Assembly: GCA_011620505.1 (NCBI GenBank)
Contig: WOZA01000106.1
Location: 1-17,348, forward strand
Direction of reading: 5' to 3'
From: Anaerolineaceae bacterium
GTDB taxonomy: Bacteria; Chloroflexota; Anaerolineae; Anaerolineales; Anaerolineaceae
DNA: 17,348 nt
In this document: one piece after another, positions 1 to 8,088 of the stretch
Numbering within the stretch: the stretch's first letter is position 1
How the letters are laid out: every line of letters begins with the position of its first letter
Position numbers and translations under genes: made by a program
The notes under the pieces: model-generated
What the model was told of the DNA's origin: nothing
Databases searched by the model: none
Seen by the model: only the letters and a program-made list of their open reading frames with translations

Positions 1-869
1 TCGTCATCGCCTTCGACCACGACATCGCAGCGGTCCCATTCCTTTTCCCAGGCTTGCGCGTTGGCGGTAAAAGCGGCTTCCCAGGGATCATTCGCCAGGT
101 TTGCCAGCCCTGTAAGCGCCTCGCTTTTCGGGTCGTCACAATCGCGGGAGGTATAAAGTGAGGTGAATTTCTCGAAGCAAAGTGTCTGCCCGACTTCCGC
201 CTTGCAGGTCGCAGAAATGGAGGGCATTTTGACAATATCGGGTGTGGCAATTTCAGCCTCTGTGCCCCCCTTGAAGAGTACTTTTTGAGCCATTGCTGCT
301 TCGATATTGGTGGCTAAAGTCCGCAGATTCAACCAGATTAAACCATTTTCGACGCCTTGATCCAACCAGCGCCACTGCTGGTAGCGCATGGTGTCAGTAC
401 CGGCATCCATCCGGCTGACAACCTGGATTTTACCTGAATAGTTTTCAGGGGTAATAAAGACCCTCTGACACATCAGGTGTTGGTCGGCAAGGCTGGCAAA
501 GCGAGAAAATTCAAGTTTGGTAATGAGACCATGGGGGCTTTCCCAGCGCAACGAGCGGGTAAGCAAGCCGTTCCGCAAATTCAGCTCGCGGTAGTAATCG
601 AGCGGCGTGCCTTCTGCAAGGCTAAAGCGCTCACCAGCCAGGGTGATATCCAGCGCGGTCCAATCAGGAAAGTTCACGAGATGCGTGAAGACGACCGGGA
701 CATCATCAAAAACCCCATGGACAAAGGTGGTACGCTGTTCCCCCGGGTAGTACTCATCAAATGTTGCACGTGTTCCCAAATAGCCGTTGCCTTGAGTGAG
801 GGTTGTCTCGAAGTGACGCAGACGTTTCGGCTCAAATGAGGTCTCGGTGATATTCCACAAGTCAGTCAT
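1..869 (-). CDS. Glycoside hydrolase family 65 phosphorylase, N-terminal part (gene cut by window edge)
   Basis: The 289 visible codons start at ATG 869 behind an AGGAGAAC ribosome-binding site; the frame stays open to the left edge, so the C-terminal part is missing. The protein begins MTDLWNITETSF and has the family-65 N-terminal motif QGNGYLGTRATFDEYYPG (about residues 26-43), followed by VHGVFDD and HLVNFPDW. This is the beta-sandwich domain that precedes the (alpha/alpha)6 catalytic barrel in maltose, trehalose, kojibiose and nigerose phosphorylases. Family knowledge: most GH65 enzymes split alpha-glucosides with phosphate into beta-glucose 1-phosphate and a free sugar, in the cytoplasm; a few are hydrolases. 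The catalytic Glu and phosphate site lie outside the window, so phosphorylase activity and linkage cannot be checked. It is the last visible gene of the sugar operon, 22 bases after GH130. Family membership is secure; substrate is unknown. Confidence 0.88.
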   Translation of the reverse strand, partial: MTDLWNITETSFEPKRLRHFETTLTQGNGYLGTRATFDEYYPGEQRTTFVHGVFDDVPVVFTHLVNFPDWTALDITLAGERFSLAEGTPLDYYRELNLRNGLLTRSLRWESPHGLITKLEFSRFASLADQHLMCQRVFITPENYSGKIQVVSRMDAGTDTMRYQQWRWLDQGVENGLIWLNLRTLATNIEAAMAQKVLFKGGTEAEIATPDIVKMPSISATCKAEVGQTLCFEKFTSLYTSRDCDDPKSEALTGLANLANDPWEAAFTANAQAWEKEWDRCDVVVEGDD

Positions 870-891
870 AGTTCTCCTAAAAATGGCAGGA

Positions 892-1812
<921 letters not shown>

Positions 1813-1830
1813 TAAATAATTACTTTCAAT

Positions 1831-2484
1831 TTATAAGTCAGGCGTGGGAGGGATATTTCTACCAGCTCTGATCGGTTCCAGCAGGTCATTGACCGCGAAA
1901 TTGCCAGCCAATGCCAGGAATACTGCGCCAAACATGATTCCCAGCGCAAAGGTCAGGGTTGCAAGTGCCAGGAAAACCAAGAGGGATAGACCAAACAAGA
2001 AGGAGAAACGGAGATTTCTGCCGATCATCAAAGCGCTATTGCGCAAAGCCTGGGAGACCTTCATCTGCTCTTGTTCAAACAGGAAGGGCAGCGCAAAGAA
2101 TTGCAGCATGAACCAGGCCAGCCCGACGGCAATGTAGAGTCCTTGTAGATAGGATCCCAGGTTCACATCCAGCGCGTTACTGACGAGGTAATAATTGATC
2201 GCCAGCAAGCTAACCCCTGCCAGGTTGACCGCACCCCAGCGCCAGCCCACCCCCCAGGAGCGTTTGAACGCCTGCCATACGTCGCTGAGATCGGTCACTT
2301 CGTTGTGGACGATGCGGTTTGCGTAAGCCTGCAGCGCAATCGTCGCAGGAGGACCTGGGATGACCAGCAGGTTGGCGATTATCCAGAGAGAATTCACTAC
2401 CAGCATGGTCCACAGGTCCTCCCAAATTTCCCTGAGGGAACGGCGATAGATGGAAGGTATCTTTTTTATCACCGTAAGACCCAA
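1831..2484 (-). CDS. DUF624 / YesL-like membrane protein of a sugar ABC transport operon
   Basis: About 217 residues with the DUF624 (YesL) N-terminal signature YRRSLREIWEDLWTMLVVN followed by hydrophobic segments: LWIIANLLVIPGPP, a pair in the middle (VNLAGVSLLAINYYLV and LYIAVGLAWFMLQFFALPFLF) and a long C-terminal pair. Family knowledge: DUF624 proteins are about 200-residue membrane proteins found with carbohydrate ABC transporters; their biochemical role is unknown. The frame extends upstream to a TTG at 2520 inside the preceding permease, but no ATG exists near the conserved start. I favour the TTG at 2484, which starts one base after the permease TAA and sits behind AAGGGA; a GTG at 2472 is also possible. 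The tight packing implies translational coupling to the permease. Function beyond membrane location cannot be stated. Confidence 0.82.
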   Translation of the reverse strand: MGLTVIKKIPSIYRRSLREIWEDLWTMLVVNSLWIIANLLVIPGPPATIALQAYANRIVHNEVTDLSDVWQAFKRSWGVGWRWGAVNLAGVSLLAINYYLVSNALDVNLGSYLQGLYIAVGLAWFMLQFFALPFLFEQEQMKVSQALRNSALMIGRNLRFSFLFGLSLLVFLALATLTFALGIMFGAVFLALAGNFAVNDLLEPIRAGRNIPPTPDL

Positions 2485-2485
2485 T

Positions 2486-3385
2486 TTATCCCTTGATCCC
2501 TGCGTATGCAACACCTTCAATGTAATACCTGCTGAAGATGAAGAACAGGATCAAGATTGGGATAGCGTTGAACATAGCGCCGACGAGCGTTAAGTTCCAT
2601 TGTGATTTATATTGCTGTTGAAAGATGCTCAAGGCAACGTTCAACACATATTTATCCGGTGAATTCAAGTAGAGCAAAGGCTGCAAAAACGAATTCCACA
2701 TCGACTGGAACTGCAGGATCAAAACCGTCAGGATAGCCGGTCTTGCCAGCGGCAAAATCACCGTCCTGAAAATCTGCATGTGGGTGGCACCATCGATAAC
2801 AGCGGCTTCTTCCAGGTCAACTGGAATGGACCGGAAGAATGACGTGAGGGTAAAAATGCTGCCTGCGCTGACCAGGCCGGGTAAGATCAACGACCAGAAG
2901 GTGTTGATCAACTGAAGCTTGGTCATCAGAACGTAAGCCGGAATGAGCGTGACTGCCCCAGGGATCATCATGGTTGCCAGCATGAAATTGAAGACGATAT
3001 CCCGGCCCGCGAATTTCAGCCGTGAGAAGGCATAGGCAGCCATCGAGCCGAACGCCGCCTGGGAAACCGCCACGGTCACTGACAGGAAGGCGGTGTTAAA
3101 GAGCCACCGCGGGAAGGTGCCGCCTGCGCCGAGATCGGTATTCCAGACTCGAGCCCAGTTTTCCCAGTGCCAGACCTCTGGCAAGAACTTGGGCGGATAA
3201 GCCAGGATCTCCTGGTCGGTTTTGACCGTGCCCAGGAACGCCATGATGAATGGCAAAAGCATAATCACTCCGATCACAATCAGGAGCAAATATCGGAAAA
3301 AGGTTCTGATGACGTTCTCCGTTACTGCCTGCCGGTGGGATTTGTACTGTGGAGACGTAATTTTTTCTTGCGTTGTTACGGTCAT
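2486..3385 (-). CDS. Sugar ABC transporter permease, MalG-like
   Basis: A 299-residue integral membrane protein with about six transmembrane segments, starting with a helix near residues 32-52 (LLLIVIGVIMLLPFIMAFLG). The conserved EAA loop that docks the ATPase is visible as EEAAVIDGATHMQIFRTVIL in the C-terminal half. PROSITE-type features, length and gene order fit the MalG/UgpE class of carbohydrate uptake (CUT1) permeases. It pairs with the MalF-like permease encoded just upstream to form the membrane channel for the binding protein's sugar. The start is ATG 3385 with a strong AGGAGG that overlaps the stop codon region of the upstream permease (10-base gap), so the two should be made in matched amounts. 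No ATPase gene follows, which is common in CUT1 operons using a shared ATPase. Confidence 0.95.
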   Translation of the reverse strand: MTVTTQEKITSPQYKSHRQAVTENVIRTFFRYLLLIVIGVIMLLPFIMAFLGTVKTDQEILAYPPKFLPEVWHWENWARVWNTDLGAGGTFPRWLFNTAFLSVTVAVSQAAFGSMAAYAFSRLKFAGRDIVFNFMLATMMIPGAVTLIPAYVLMTKLQLINTFWSLILPGLVSAGSIFTLTSFFRSIPVDLEEAAVIDGATHMQIFRTVILPLARPAILTVLILQFQSMWNSFLQPLLYLNSPDKYVLNVALSIFQQQYKSQWNLTLVGAMFNAIPILILFFIFSRYYIEGVAYAGIKG

Positions 3386-3395
3386 GTCAGTCCTC

Positions 3396-4643
3396 CTAGT
3401 ACATCTCGGTACCCTGGGTGAGGATACGCCGCTGCACGAATGTGAGCGCGAAGATAATCACCGCCAGGATGAACGCTAAAGCAGAGGCATAACCCATGGT
3501 GATGGGTCCGTTCACGCCCAGGGCTTCCGTGAAAATCAGGAAGACCGGAGTCAATGAAGTCTTTAGCGGTCCACCTGAGGTTGCCAGGTAAACCTGATCA
3601 AAGACTTGGAGCGTACCGATTGTCCCCAATACCACGATCATCATCGTAATTGGCCTCAGCAGCGGCCTGGTGATCTGCTTGAACACCTGCCGCTTGTTGG
3701 CACCTTCGATGGATGCCGCTTCATAGAGCGCCGGGTTGATGTCTTGCAGGGCAGCCAGGTACATGATCATGAAAGTCGGCACGGTGGTGAAAATGTTTTG
3801 GAACATAATCGCCATCCAGGCGATACTGGGTCCACGGAAGTACCACTGTGTCGAGGGGATTTTCCCTCCGAATGCTTCAACAATCAACTGGATCAACCCT
3901 CTCGGGTCTCCCAACCAGGCAATTGGATTGAAATCGATCCCAACCCATCCCAAGATCGTCTGAAGGAAGAAGTTCAAGTAGCCATTCTTCAGATACAGCC
4001 AAATGAAGATCAAGGTGATCACCACAGACGAGGTGACGCTGGGAGCGTAGAAGACTGTGCGGAAAAACTGCTTAAACTTGACGGGGGCGTTCAACAGCAT
4101 CGCCATGCGCAGCGCCAGGATGGTCTGGACAGGTACAACGATGGCAGCGTACCAGAGCACGTTGTAGAGTGCCTGCAAAAAGTCACGTTTTGTAGCGTCT
4201 GTGAATCCCGCAAAGGCTTCTTTATAGTTAGCCAGACCAATCCATTCAGGTCTGGTGAAGATGTCGTACTTGGTAAATGAGATATATAGAGCGAACAAAA
4301 TGACGCCGACTGTAAAGGTAAGCGTGACAATTAAGTAAGGCGCAAGAAATGCATACCCGGTCAGGAATTCTTTTCGCTTTCGTACATTAGGCCAGACTTT
4401 TTTGACTTCCCTCGCAATGAAAAAACCAGCGATCATGGCGACGAGTACAGCAAAAATCATAAAAGGCACAGCAGTTGCCCGGACTTCTGAAAAATATGTT
4501 TGCGCAGATGACATCACCCTTGCCCCACCCATAGTTGGAGCATTCAGTAAGGCAATGACGAAGATGACCAGGACCACGCCAACAAAAGCGATAATCGCGG
4601 GGACAGTTCCTTGCTGATTGGAGTTTGTTTGTTTGTTTTCCAT
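3396..4643 (-). CDS. Sugar ABC transporter permease, MalF-like, with extra N-terminal membrane segments
   Basis: A 415-residue membrane protein with the EAA loop YEAASIEGANKRQVFKQI near residues 318-335, as in MalF/UgpA permeases. The usual permease core starts near residue 90 (KEFLTGYAFLAPYLIVTLTF). Ahead of it are two further hydrophobic segments, about residues 14-34 and 55-75, so the protein has about eight helices, as E. coli MalF does, rather than the six of most CUT1 permeases of about 300 residues. The start is ATG 4643 with GAGGAG upstream. It is separated from the binding-protein gene by a 119-base gap that contains a strong hairpin, and followed after 10 bases by the MalG-like partner. 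Substrate specificity cannot be read from the sequence; operon context suggests an oligosaccharide. Confidence 0.95.
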   Translation of the reverse strand: MENKQTNSNQQGTVPAIIAFVGVVLVIFVIALLNAPTMGGARVMSSAQTYFSEVRATAVPFMIFAVLVAMIAGFFIAREVKKVWPNVRKRKEFLTGYAFLAPYLIVTLTFTVGVILFALYISFTKYDIFTRPEWIGLANYKEAFAGFTDATKRDFLQALYNVLWYAAIVVPVQTILALRMAMLLNAPVKFKQFFRTVFYAPSVTSSVVITLIFIWLYLKNGYLNFFLQTILGWVGIDFNPIAWLGDPRGLIQLIVEAFGGKIPSTQWYFRGPSIAWMAIMFQNIFTTVPTFMIMYLAALQDINPALYEAASIEGANKRQVFKQITRPLLRPITMMIVVLGTIGTLQVFDQVYLATSGGPLKTSLTPVFLIFTEALGVNGPITMGYASALAFILAVIIFALTFVQRRILTQGTEMY

Positions 4644-4683
4644 GCCACTCCTCGTTTTCCCAGGAACATTGCGAACAACTGTG

Positions 4684-4714
4684 CCTGGGTTTCACGTTAC
4701 CCGTGAAACCCAGG
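4684..4714 (-). promoter_or_regulatory. Intercistronic hairpin between binding-protein and permease genes
   Basis: A perfect 13-bp inverted repeat (CCTGGGTTTCACG, loop TTACC, CGTGAAACCCAGG) lies between the stop of the binding-protein gene and the start of the MalF-like gene. On the transcribed minus strand no T-run follows, so it is not a standard intrinsic terminator. Position and strength match the RNA-stabilising or attenuating structures between malE-like and malF-like genes that raise the level of binding protein over permease. Confidence 0.7.
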
Positions 4715-4762
4715 TCTTATTCTATAAAGATTTTTCTCCCCCTTCAAGGCAGAGATGACTTT

Positions 4763-6118
4763 TTACTCGCTCAGAACAGTCTGAGCTTCAGTTTGAGCCT
4801 GTGCGAAGGCTTCTTCTACGGTTTGATCACCGAGGAAGATGCGTTCCAAAGCCTGCGAAACAGCATCGTTTACTTTACCAGTGTTAGGACCCCAATAGGC
4901 AACCACAGAATCGGGCAGCAGACCGCCCTGGGCAATCGCCTTGTCATTCGGATCAACAATCAGGTCAGCCTGTTCGGGATGGGTGCTGTAGGCAAAACCG
5001 GTCTTTACGATTTCAGCCTGGTTTTCATAGCCAGTCACGTAGAATAGAAATGCAGCTGCGGCACGGGGATATTGGGTAGCGGCATTGATACCGATACCAT
5101 TGACAAAGATCACGTCAGCTTTCTTGACAGGTCCAGCAGGGATTTCGACAGCTTTCCATTCCACATCCGGATAGGTGTTTTTCATGGTATTAACCATCCA
5201 GCCACCTTCGGTGGTCATGGCAACAGCTTTCAAGCCAATGGCCTCACCGCACCAGCCAGTGCTGAGGTCAACCGGGCGAACCAGGCTGCCTTCTTCAAAC
5301 ATACCTGCTACAAAGGAAGCAGCTTCGAGCACTTCAGGGCTGTCCAACAAAGCGGTGGTGTGGTCACTGCTGGTGTAACTGCCGCCATAGGAGAGCACAA
5401 ATGGCAGGAAGCGAGCCCAATCAGCGCCCATGCAGAAGCCGCCGTAATTGCCTTTTTCAGCAATGGTTTTGGCAGCTGCGCGCATGTCTTCCCAGGTCCA
5501 GTCAGCGGTCGGTTCTTCAATACCTGCATCCGCAAAAGCTTCGGGGAGATATACTAAACCAAGTGTGCCCCAGTCCTTCGGAAGCGCATAGGTCTTACCA
5601 TTCAGCTGATAAATCGGCATCAGGCTGCTGATAAAATCATCAGTGCTCACGCCAGCTTCAGCCATCAGGTCATCCAGGGGCATGATCTGCTCGGAGGGAG
5701 CGAAAGCAGTCATCAACTGATCGTCAACATAGAATACATCAGGGGCAGATCCGCCAGCCATCTGGGCTTTCATTTTGGTCTGGAAGTCAGAAGGAACGGG
5801 GGTATAGTTCACGGTCACAGTCGGGCAGACGCTCTTGAAACGTTCAATACTATCGCGATAGACCTTCTGCTCGGATTCATCACCCCAGCCAGAGAACGTG
5901 ATCACTGCACCGTCTTCTACAGTCAAGGGGCAAGTTCCTTGAGTAACAGGTTCTTCCACGACTGGTTCTTCAGCAGTGGGTTCCTCAACAACAGGTACTT
6001 CAGCGGTGGGTTCTTCAACAATAGGTGTTTGAGTGGCTTCTGGCGTTGCGGTTCCACAAGCTGCCAGGATCATCGATACGATGATCAGTAACGAAACTAA
6101 ACTGATTTTGGTTTTCAT
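4763..6118 (-). CDS. Sugar ABC transporter solute-binding lipoprotein (family 1)
   Basis: A 451-residue exported protein. Residues 1-21 form a lipoprotein signal peptide (MKTKISLVSLL...) ending in the lipobox LAAC, with the lipidated Cys at 21. A tether follows that is rich in Thr, Pro and Glu and contains imperfect repeats of VEEPTAE/VEEPV up to about residue 60. The mature domain then starts (VITFSGWGDESEQKVY), with GGSAPDVFYVDD and the Trp- and Gly-rich ligand-cleft segments of the MalE/UgpB-like extracellular solute-binding family. It binds the sugar outside the membrane and delivers it to the MalF/MalG-like permeases encoded next. Start ATG 6118 is preceded by GAGGAG. The gap to the repressor gene is 122 bases and holds small dyads; the gap to the permease holds a strong hairpin. 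Ligand unknown; the GH130/GH65 genes downstream suggest a mannose- and/or glucose-containing oligosaccharide. Confidence 0.95.
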   Translation of the reverse strand: MKTKISLVSLLIIVSMILAACGTATPEATQTPIVEEPTAEVPVVEEPTAEEPVVEEPVTQGTCPLTVEDGAVITFSGWGDESEQKVYRDSIERFKSVCPTVTVNYTPVPSDFQTKMKAQMAGGSAPDVFYVDDQLMTAFAPSEQIMPLDDLMAEAGVSTDDFISSLMPIYQLNGKTYALPKDWGTLGLVYLPEAFADAGIEEPTADWTWEDMRAAAKTIAEKGNYGGFCMGADWARFLPFVLSYGGSYTSSDHTTALLDSPEVLEAASFVAGMFEEGSLVRPVDLSTGWCGEAIGLKAVAMTTEGGWMVNTMKNTYPDVEWKAVEIPAGPVKKADVIFVNGIGINAATQYPRAAAAFLFYVTGYENQAEIVKTGFAYSTHPEQADLIVDPNDKAIAQGGLLPDSVVAYWGPNTGKVNDAVSQALERIFLGDQTVEEAFAQAQTEAQTVLSE

Positions 6119-6146
6119 CTTTCTCCTCTTTCGAAAATGTTTTTTT

Positions 6147-6196
6147 GGTCATTTCTGACCGGTTCAATAGTCGACAAAAAATCTGAGATATTCTCA
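6147..6196 (-). promoter_or_regulatory. Leader region of the binding-protein gene with two small dyads
   Basis: The 122-base gap between the repressor and the binding-protein gene holds two short perfect inverted repeats: GGTCA-TTTC-TGACC at 6147-6160, which abuts an ACCGGT palindrome at 6158-6163 (CCGG-centred sites are typical of LacI-family operators), and TGAGA-TAT-TCTCA at 6184-6196. No convincing -35/-10 pair was found here, so it may be either a second regulated promoter or a structured leader. Weak evidence. Confidence 0.3.
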
Positions 6197-6240
6197 ATTT
6201 CAGCACATAGAATTTGTCTGATTTTCTCCATTCACTCCTT

Positions 6241-7296
6241 TCAAATTCGCCCTTTAGCCGGCACATAGCCTGCGGTTGATTCTCGGATCTCAAGGCTGGG
6301 AGCGACCAGCTCACATCTTGGTTCTGGATAACTACCGCTTTCAAGGTATTCAATTAGGCGCTTCATCAGGTTTTCACCGATGGCAGGGATAGGCTGACTA
6401 ATACTGGTTAAAGGCGGGGTTAGATAACGAGCGGTTGGAGTGTCATCAAAGCCCGTCACTCCGATGTCCCTGCCCGGTTGAAGACCCGCCGTTTGTATTG
6501 CCTGCATGGCACCGATTGCCATCATGTCGTTCATACAAACGATCGCCGTTGGTCGAATATCTGCTGGCAAGCCTAACAGGTAAGTGGTTGCTTCAAAACC
6601 CACTGCCGAAGTACCTTCACCCCTTACGATCAGATTGGGATCGCTCATTAAACCAGCTTTAGCTAACCCTCTGAAATATCCTTCCAGGCGGTTATTACCA
6701 ACACGGGAATCTTCCGGCCACGCTAAGGCAGCGATTCTTCTATGCCCGAGACTGACGAGGTGATCCACGGCCTGAGCAACGCCCTGACCGCCATCCACGT
6801 CAATATACGGAAACGATTGGTCCTGGTCATCCAGCCGACCGAAAGCTACAAACGGGATCTTGTTCTCCAGTAAAAAGGGCACAGACGCTTCCCCATAGTT
6901 TAAGCGTGAAAGGACAAACCCATCCACCCTGCCAGTGTTGTACAACTGGTGATAGACCTTGAGCATCCTGACGTCATCAGCATGAAAGGGAAAACAAAGC
7001 AGGTAGTAACCCTCTTCTTCCGCTGCCCGGAACATACTTTGTAGAAATGCATCAAGAATGGGGTTGGCCTGATCGGCAGGAGAGGGTTCCCAAGTGTACC
7101 CGATGGTATTGCTTCGCTGGCGCCGGAGACTGCGGCCGTTGTAATTAGGCGTGTAATTTAATTCGGCGATAACACCCCAGATTCTTTTTTCAGTTTCTGG
7201 CGAGACACTGGCCTTATTATTGACCACTTTGGAGACAGTTTGATAGCTGACCCCAGCCTTGGCCGCAACTTCTTTTAGAGTAACAGACTTGGACAT
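6241..7296 (-). CDS. LacI-family transcriptional repressor of the sugar operon
   Basis: A 351-residue LacI/GalR regulator. The N-terminal helix-turn-helix reads TLKEVAAKAGVSYQTVSKVV (residues 6-25), followed by the hinge-helix region around NGRSLRRQRSNTIGY (53-67). The rest is a periplasmic-binding-protein-like sensor domain, with GFVLSR, GVTGFDDTPTARYLTPPLTSI and an ordinary length for the family. It should bind DNA as a dimer and release it on binding a sugar or sugar phosphate. Start ATG 7296 follows GAGGAATT. It is the first gene of the co-directional sugar cluster, so it probably controls both itself and the downstream genes; a perfect palindrome near its own predicted transcription start is a plausible operator. 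Inducer is unknown. Confidence 0.95.
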   Translation of the reverse strand: MSKSVTLKEVAAKAGVSYQTVSKVVNNKASVSPETEKRIWGVIAELNYTPNYNGRSLRRQRSNTIGYTWEPSPADQANPILDAFLQSMFRAAEEEGYYLLCFPFHADDVRMLKVYHQLYNTGRVDGFVLSRLNYGEASVPFLLENKIPFVAFGRLDDQDQSFPYIDVDGGQGVAQAVDHLVSLGHRRIAALAWPEDSRVGNNRLEGYFRGLAKAGLMSDPNLIVRGEGTSAVGFEATTYLLGLPADIRPTAIVCMNDMMAIGAMQAIQTAGLQPGRDIGVTGFDDTPTARYLTPPLTSISQPIPAIGENLMKRLIEYLESGSYPEPRCELVAPSLEIRESTAGYVPAKGRI

Positions 7297-7319
7297 AATT
7301 CCTCAGTACTTCTCTCTAA

Positions 7320-7331
7320 GCGAACGTTCGC
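7320..7331. promoter_or_regulatory. Candidate LacI-family operator
   Basis: GCGAACGTTCGC is a perfect 12-bp palindrome with the central CG step typical of LacI-family operators. It lies 24 bases upstream of the repressor start codon and immediately downstream of its -10 element, so it covers the expected transcription start and would block initiation when bound. Binding by this particular repressor is inferred from position. Confidence 0.65.
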
Positions 7332-7335
7332 CTTA

Positions 7336-7364
7336 AGAATACAACTTTAAATACCAAATGTCAA
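7336..7364 (-). promoter_or_regulatory. Strong sigma-70-type promoter of the repressor and sugar operon
   Basis: On the minus strand TTGACA (7364-7359) is followed after exactly 17 bases by TATTCT (7341-7336). The -35 is a perfect match and the -10 has four of six consensus bases, including the key A and final T. The 12-bp palindrome follows directly. A further short palindrome, TAACAA-T-TTGTTA at 7373-7385, lies just upstream of the -35. The promoter should drive the repressor gene and, by read-through, the transporter and phosphorylase genes. Confidence 0.75.
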
Positions 7365-7385
7365 GAACTAACTAACAATTTGTTA

Positions 7386-7610
7386 AGTGGAGGAGCTATT
7401 TTCCTTCACGAAGCCTGTAAGGTTGGTTCCGCTCCTGCCCTGCATTTATACAGAGTTGAAGCCAACAAACCTTAGCCTGCAGAACCACTGCCATTTTGAT
7501 CGTAAATACCAAAACCGCCCAAGACCATATATTTTCTATGCCCCCCTAAACCACACCCACCTATAATAAAGAGCATAAACTGTTTCTTTCAAAACAGGTA
7601 AAGAGGAAAA
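7386..7610. other. Non-coding stretch between the sugar operon and the small membrane protein
   Basis: This is the rest of a 314-base gene-free region that also holds the repressor promoter and operator. No convincing open frame or RNA gene was recognised. A TATAAT at 7562-7567 (plus strand) lies 44 bases before the small-protein start and could be its -10; no matching -35 is visible at 16-18 bases. Confidence 0.4.
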
Positions 7611-7835
7611 ATGGAAGATAAACGAAAAGTCCCTATCCTTCTATGGCCCTTTTGGGCGATATTTCAGCTCACATTGTGGATCCTTAGGTTCACTGGCAGA
7701 CTCGTTGGTGCGATCTTGGGGCTGGTTATTCTGTTCGTGGGCGTGCTGCTCTCGATAACCCTCATCGGCGCTATCATTGGTGTTCCCTTAATTTTGCTTG
7801 GTGTAATGCTAATGATTAAAGCTATCTTTGGCTAA
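7611..7835 (+). CDS. Small two-helix hydrophobic membrane protein
   Basis: A 74-residue protein beginning MEDKRKVPILLWPF, with a start supported by AAGAGGAAAA upstream and a TATAAT further up. It has a charged N-terminus, one hydrophobic segment at about 8-24 (Trp-rich) and a long hydrophobic stretch at about 29-71, broken near Gly/Pro (IGVPLILL), that may form two more helices. There are no catalytic motifs. I do not recognise a characterised family. It stands alone between the divergent sugar operon and the hsp20 terminator. The coding call rests on the ribosome-binding site and the clean hydrophobic composition. Confidence 0.7.
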   Translation: MEDKRKVPILLWPFWAIFQLTLWILRFTGRLVGAILGLVILFVGVLLSITLIGAIIGVPLILLGVMLMIKAIFG

Positions 7836-7997
7836 TCAAGTAGATTCCAGATGGAATAAGCAACGCCTTACGGATTTTCACCGATGGGAGATAATTTGCG
7901 GAAAGGGAATGGCTATCATCATCGGCCAAAAAATCTCCATAACCCGGTGACTGCTTGATGTACCAATGCTCACAACTGCCCGCATAATGAGTGTTTG

Positions 7998-8022
7998 GTC
8001 TCACTCCTTTCCCGAGTGAGAC
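7998..8022. repeat. Perfect 9-bp inverted repeat of unknown role
   Basis: GTCTCACTC, a 7-base loop and GAGTGAGAC form a perfect hairpin in the gap between the small membrane protein and the hsp20 terminator. No T-run follows on either strand, so it is not an evident intrinsic terminator. A minus-strand frame of 60 codons starts with GTG inside it at 8004, with a poorly placed ribosome-binding site, and is probably not a gene. Confidence 0.5.
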
Positions 8023-8033
8023 TACCTTAAAGC

Positions 8034-8063
8034 AAAAAAAATGGCTTCCTCAACGGAAGCCAT
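8034..8063 (-). terminator. Intrinsic terminator of hsp20
   Basis: Read on the minus strand, a perfect 9-bp stem (ATGGCTTCC, loop, GGAAGCCAT) is followed after two to three bases by a run of seven T. It lies 25 bases after the Hsp20 stop codon, the expected position. Confidence 0.9.
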
Positions 8064-8088
8064 TCTGTCTGTACTGCAGATTTCAGAA

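Noticed and set aside
3606..4280. Plus-strand frame of 224 codons opposite the MalF-like permease
   Set aside because: The translation is rich in His, Arg and Gln with no domain, typical of the antisense of a membrane-protein gene.
4684..4714. The hairpin as an intrinsic terminator of the sugar operon
   Set aside because: On the transcribed strand it is followed by CACAGTTGTT rather than a T-run, and the co-directional permease genes downstream have no clear promoter of their own.
7822..8004. Minus-strand 60-codon frame downstream of hsp20
   Set aside because: It starts with GTG inside a hairpin, has a ribosome-binding site too close to the start, overlaps the end of the small membrane gene and matches no family.
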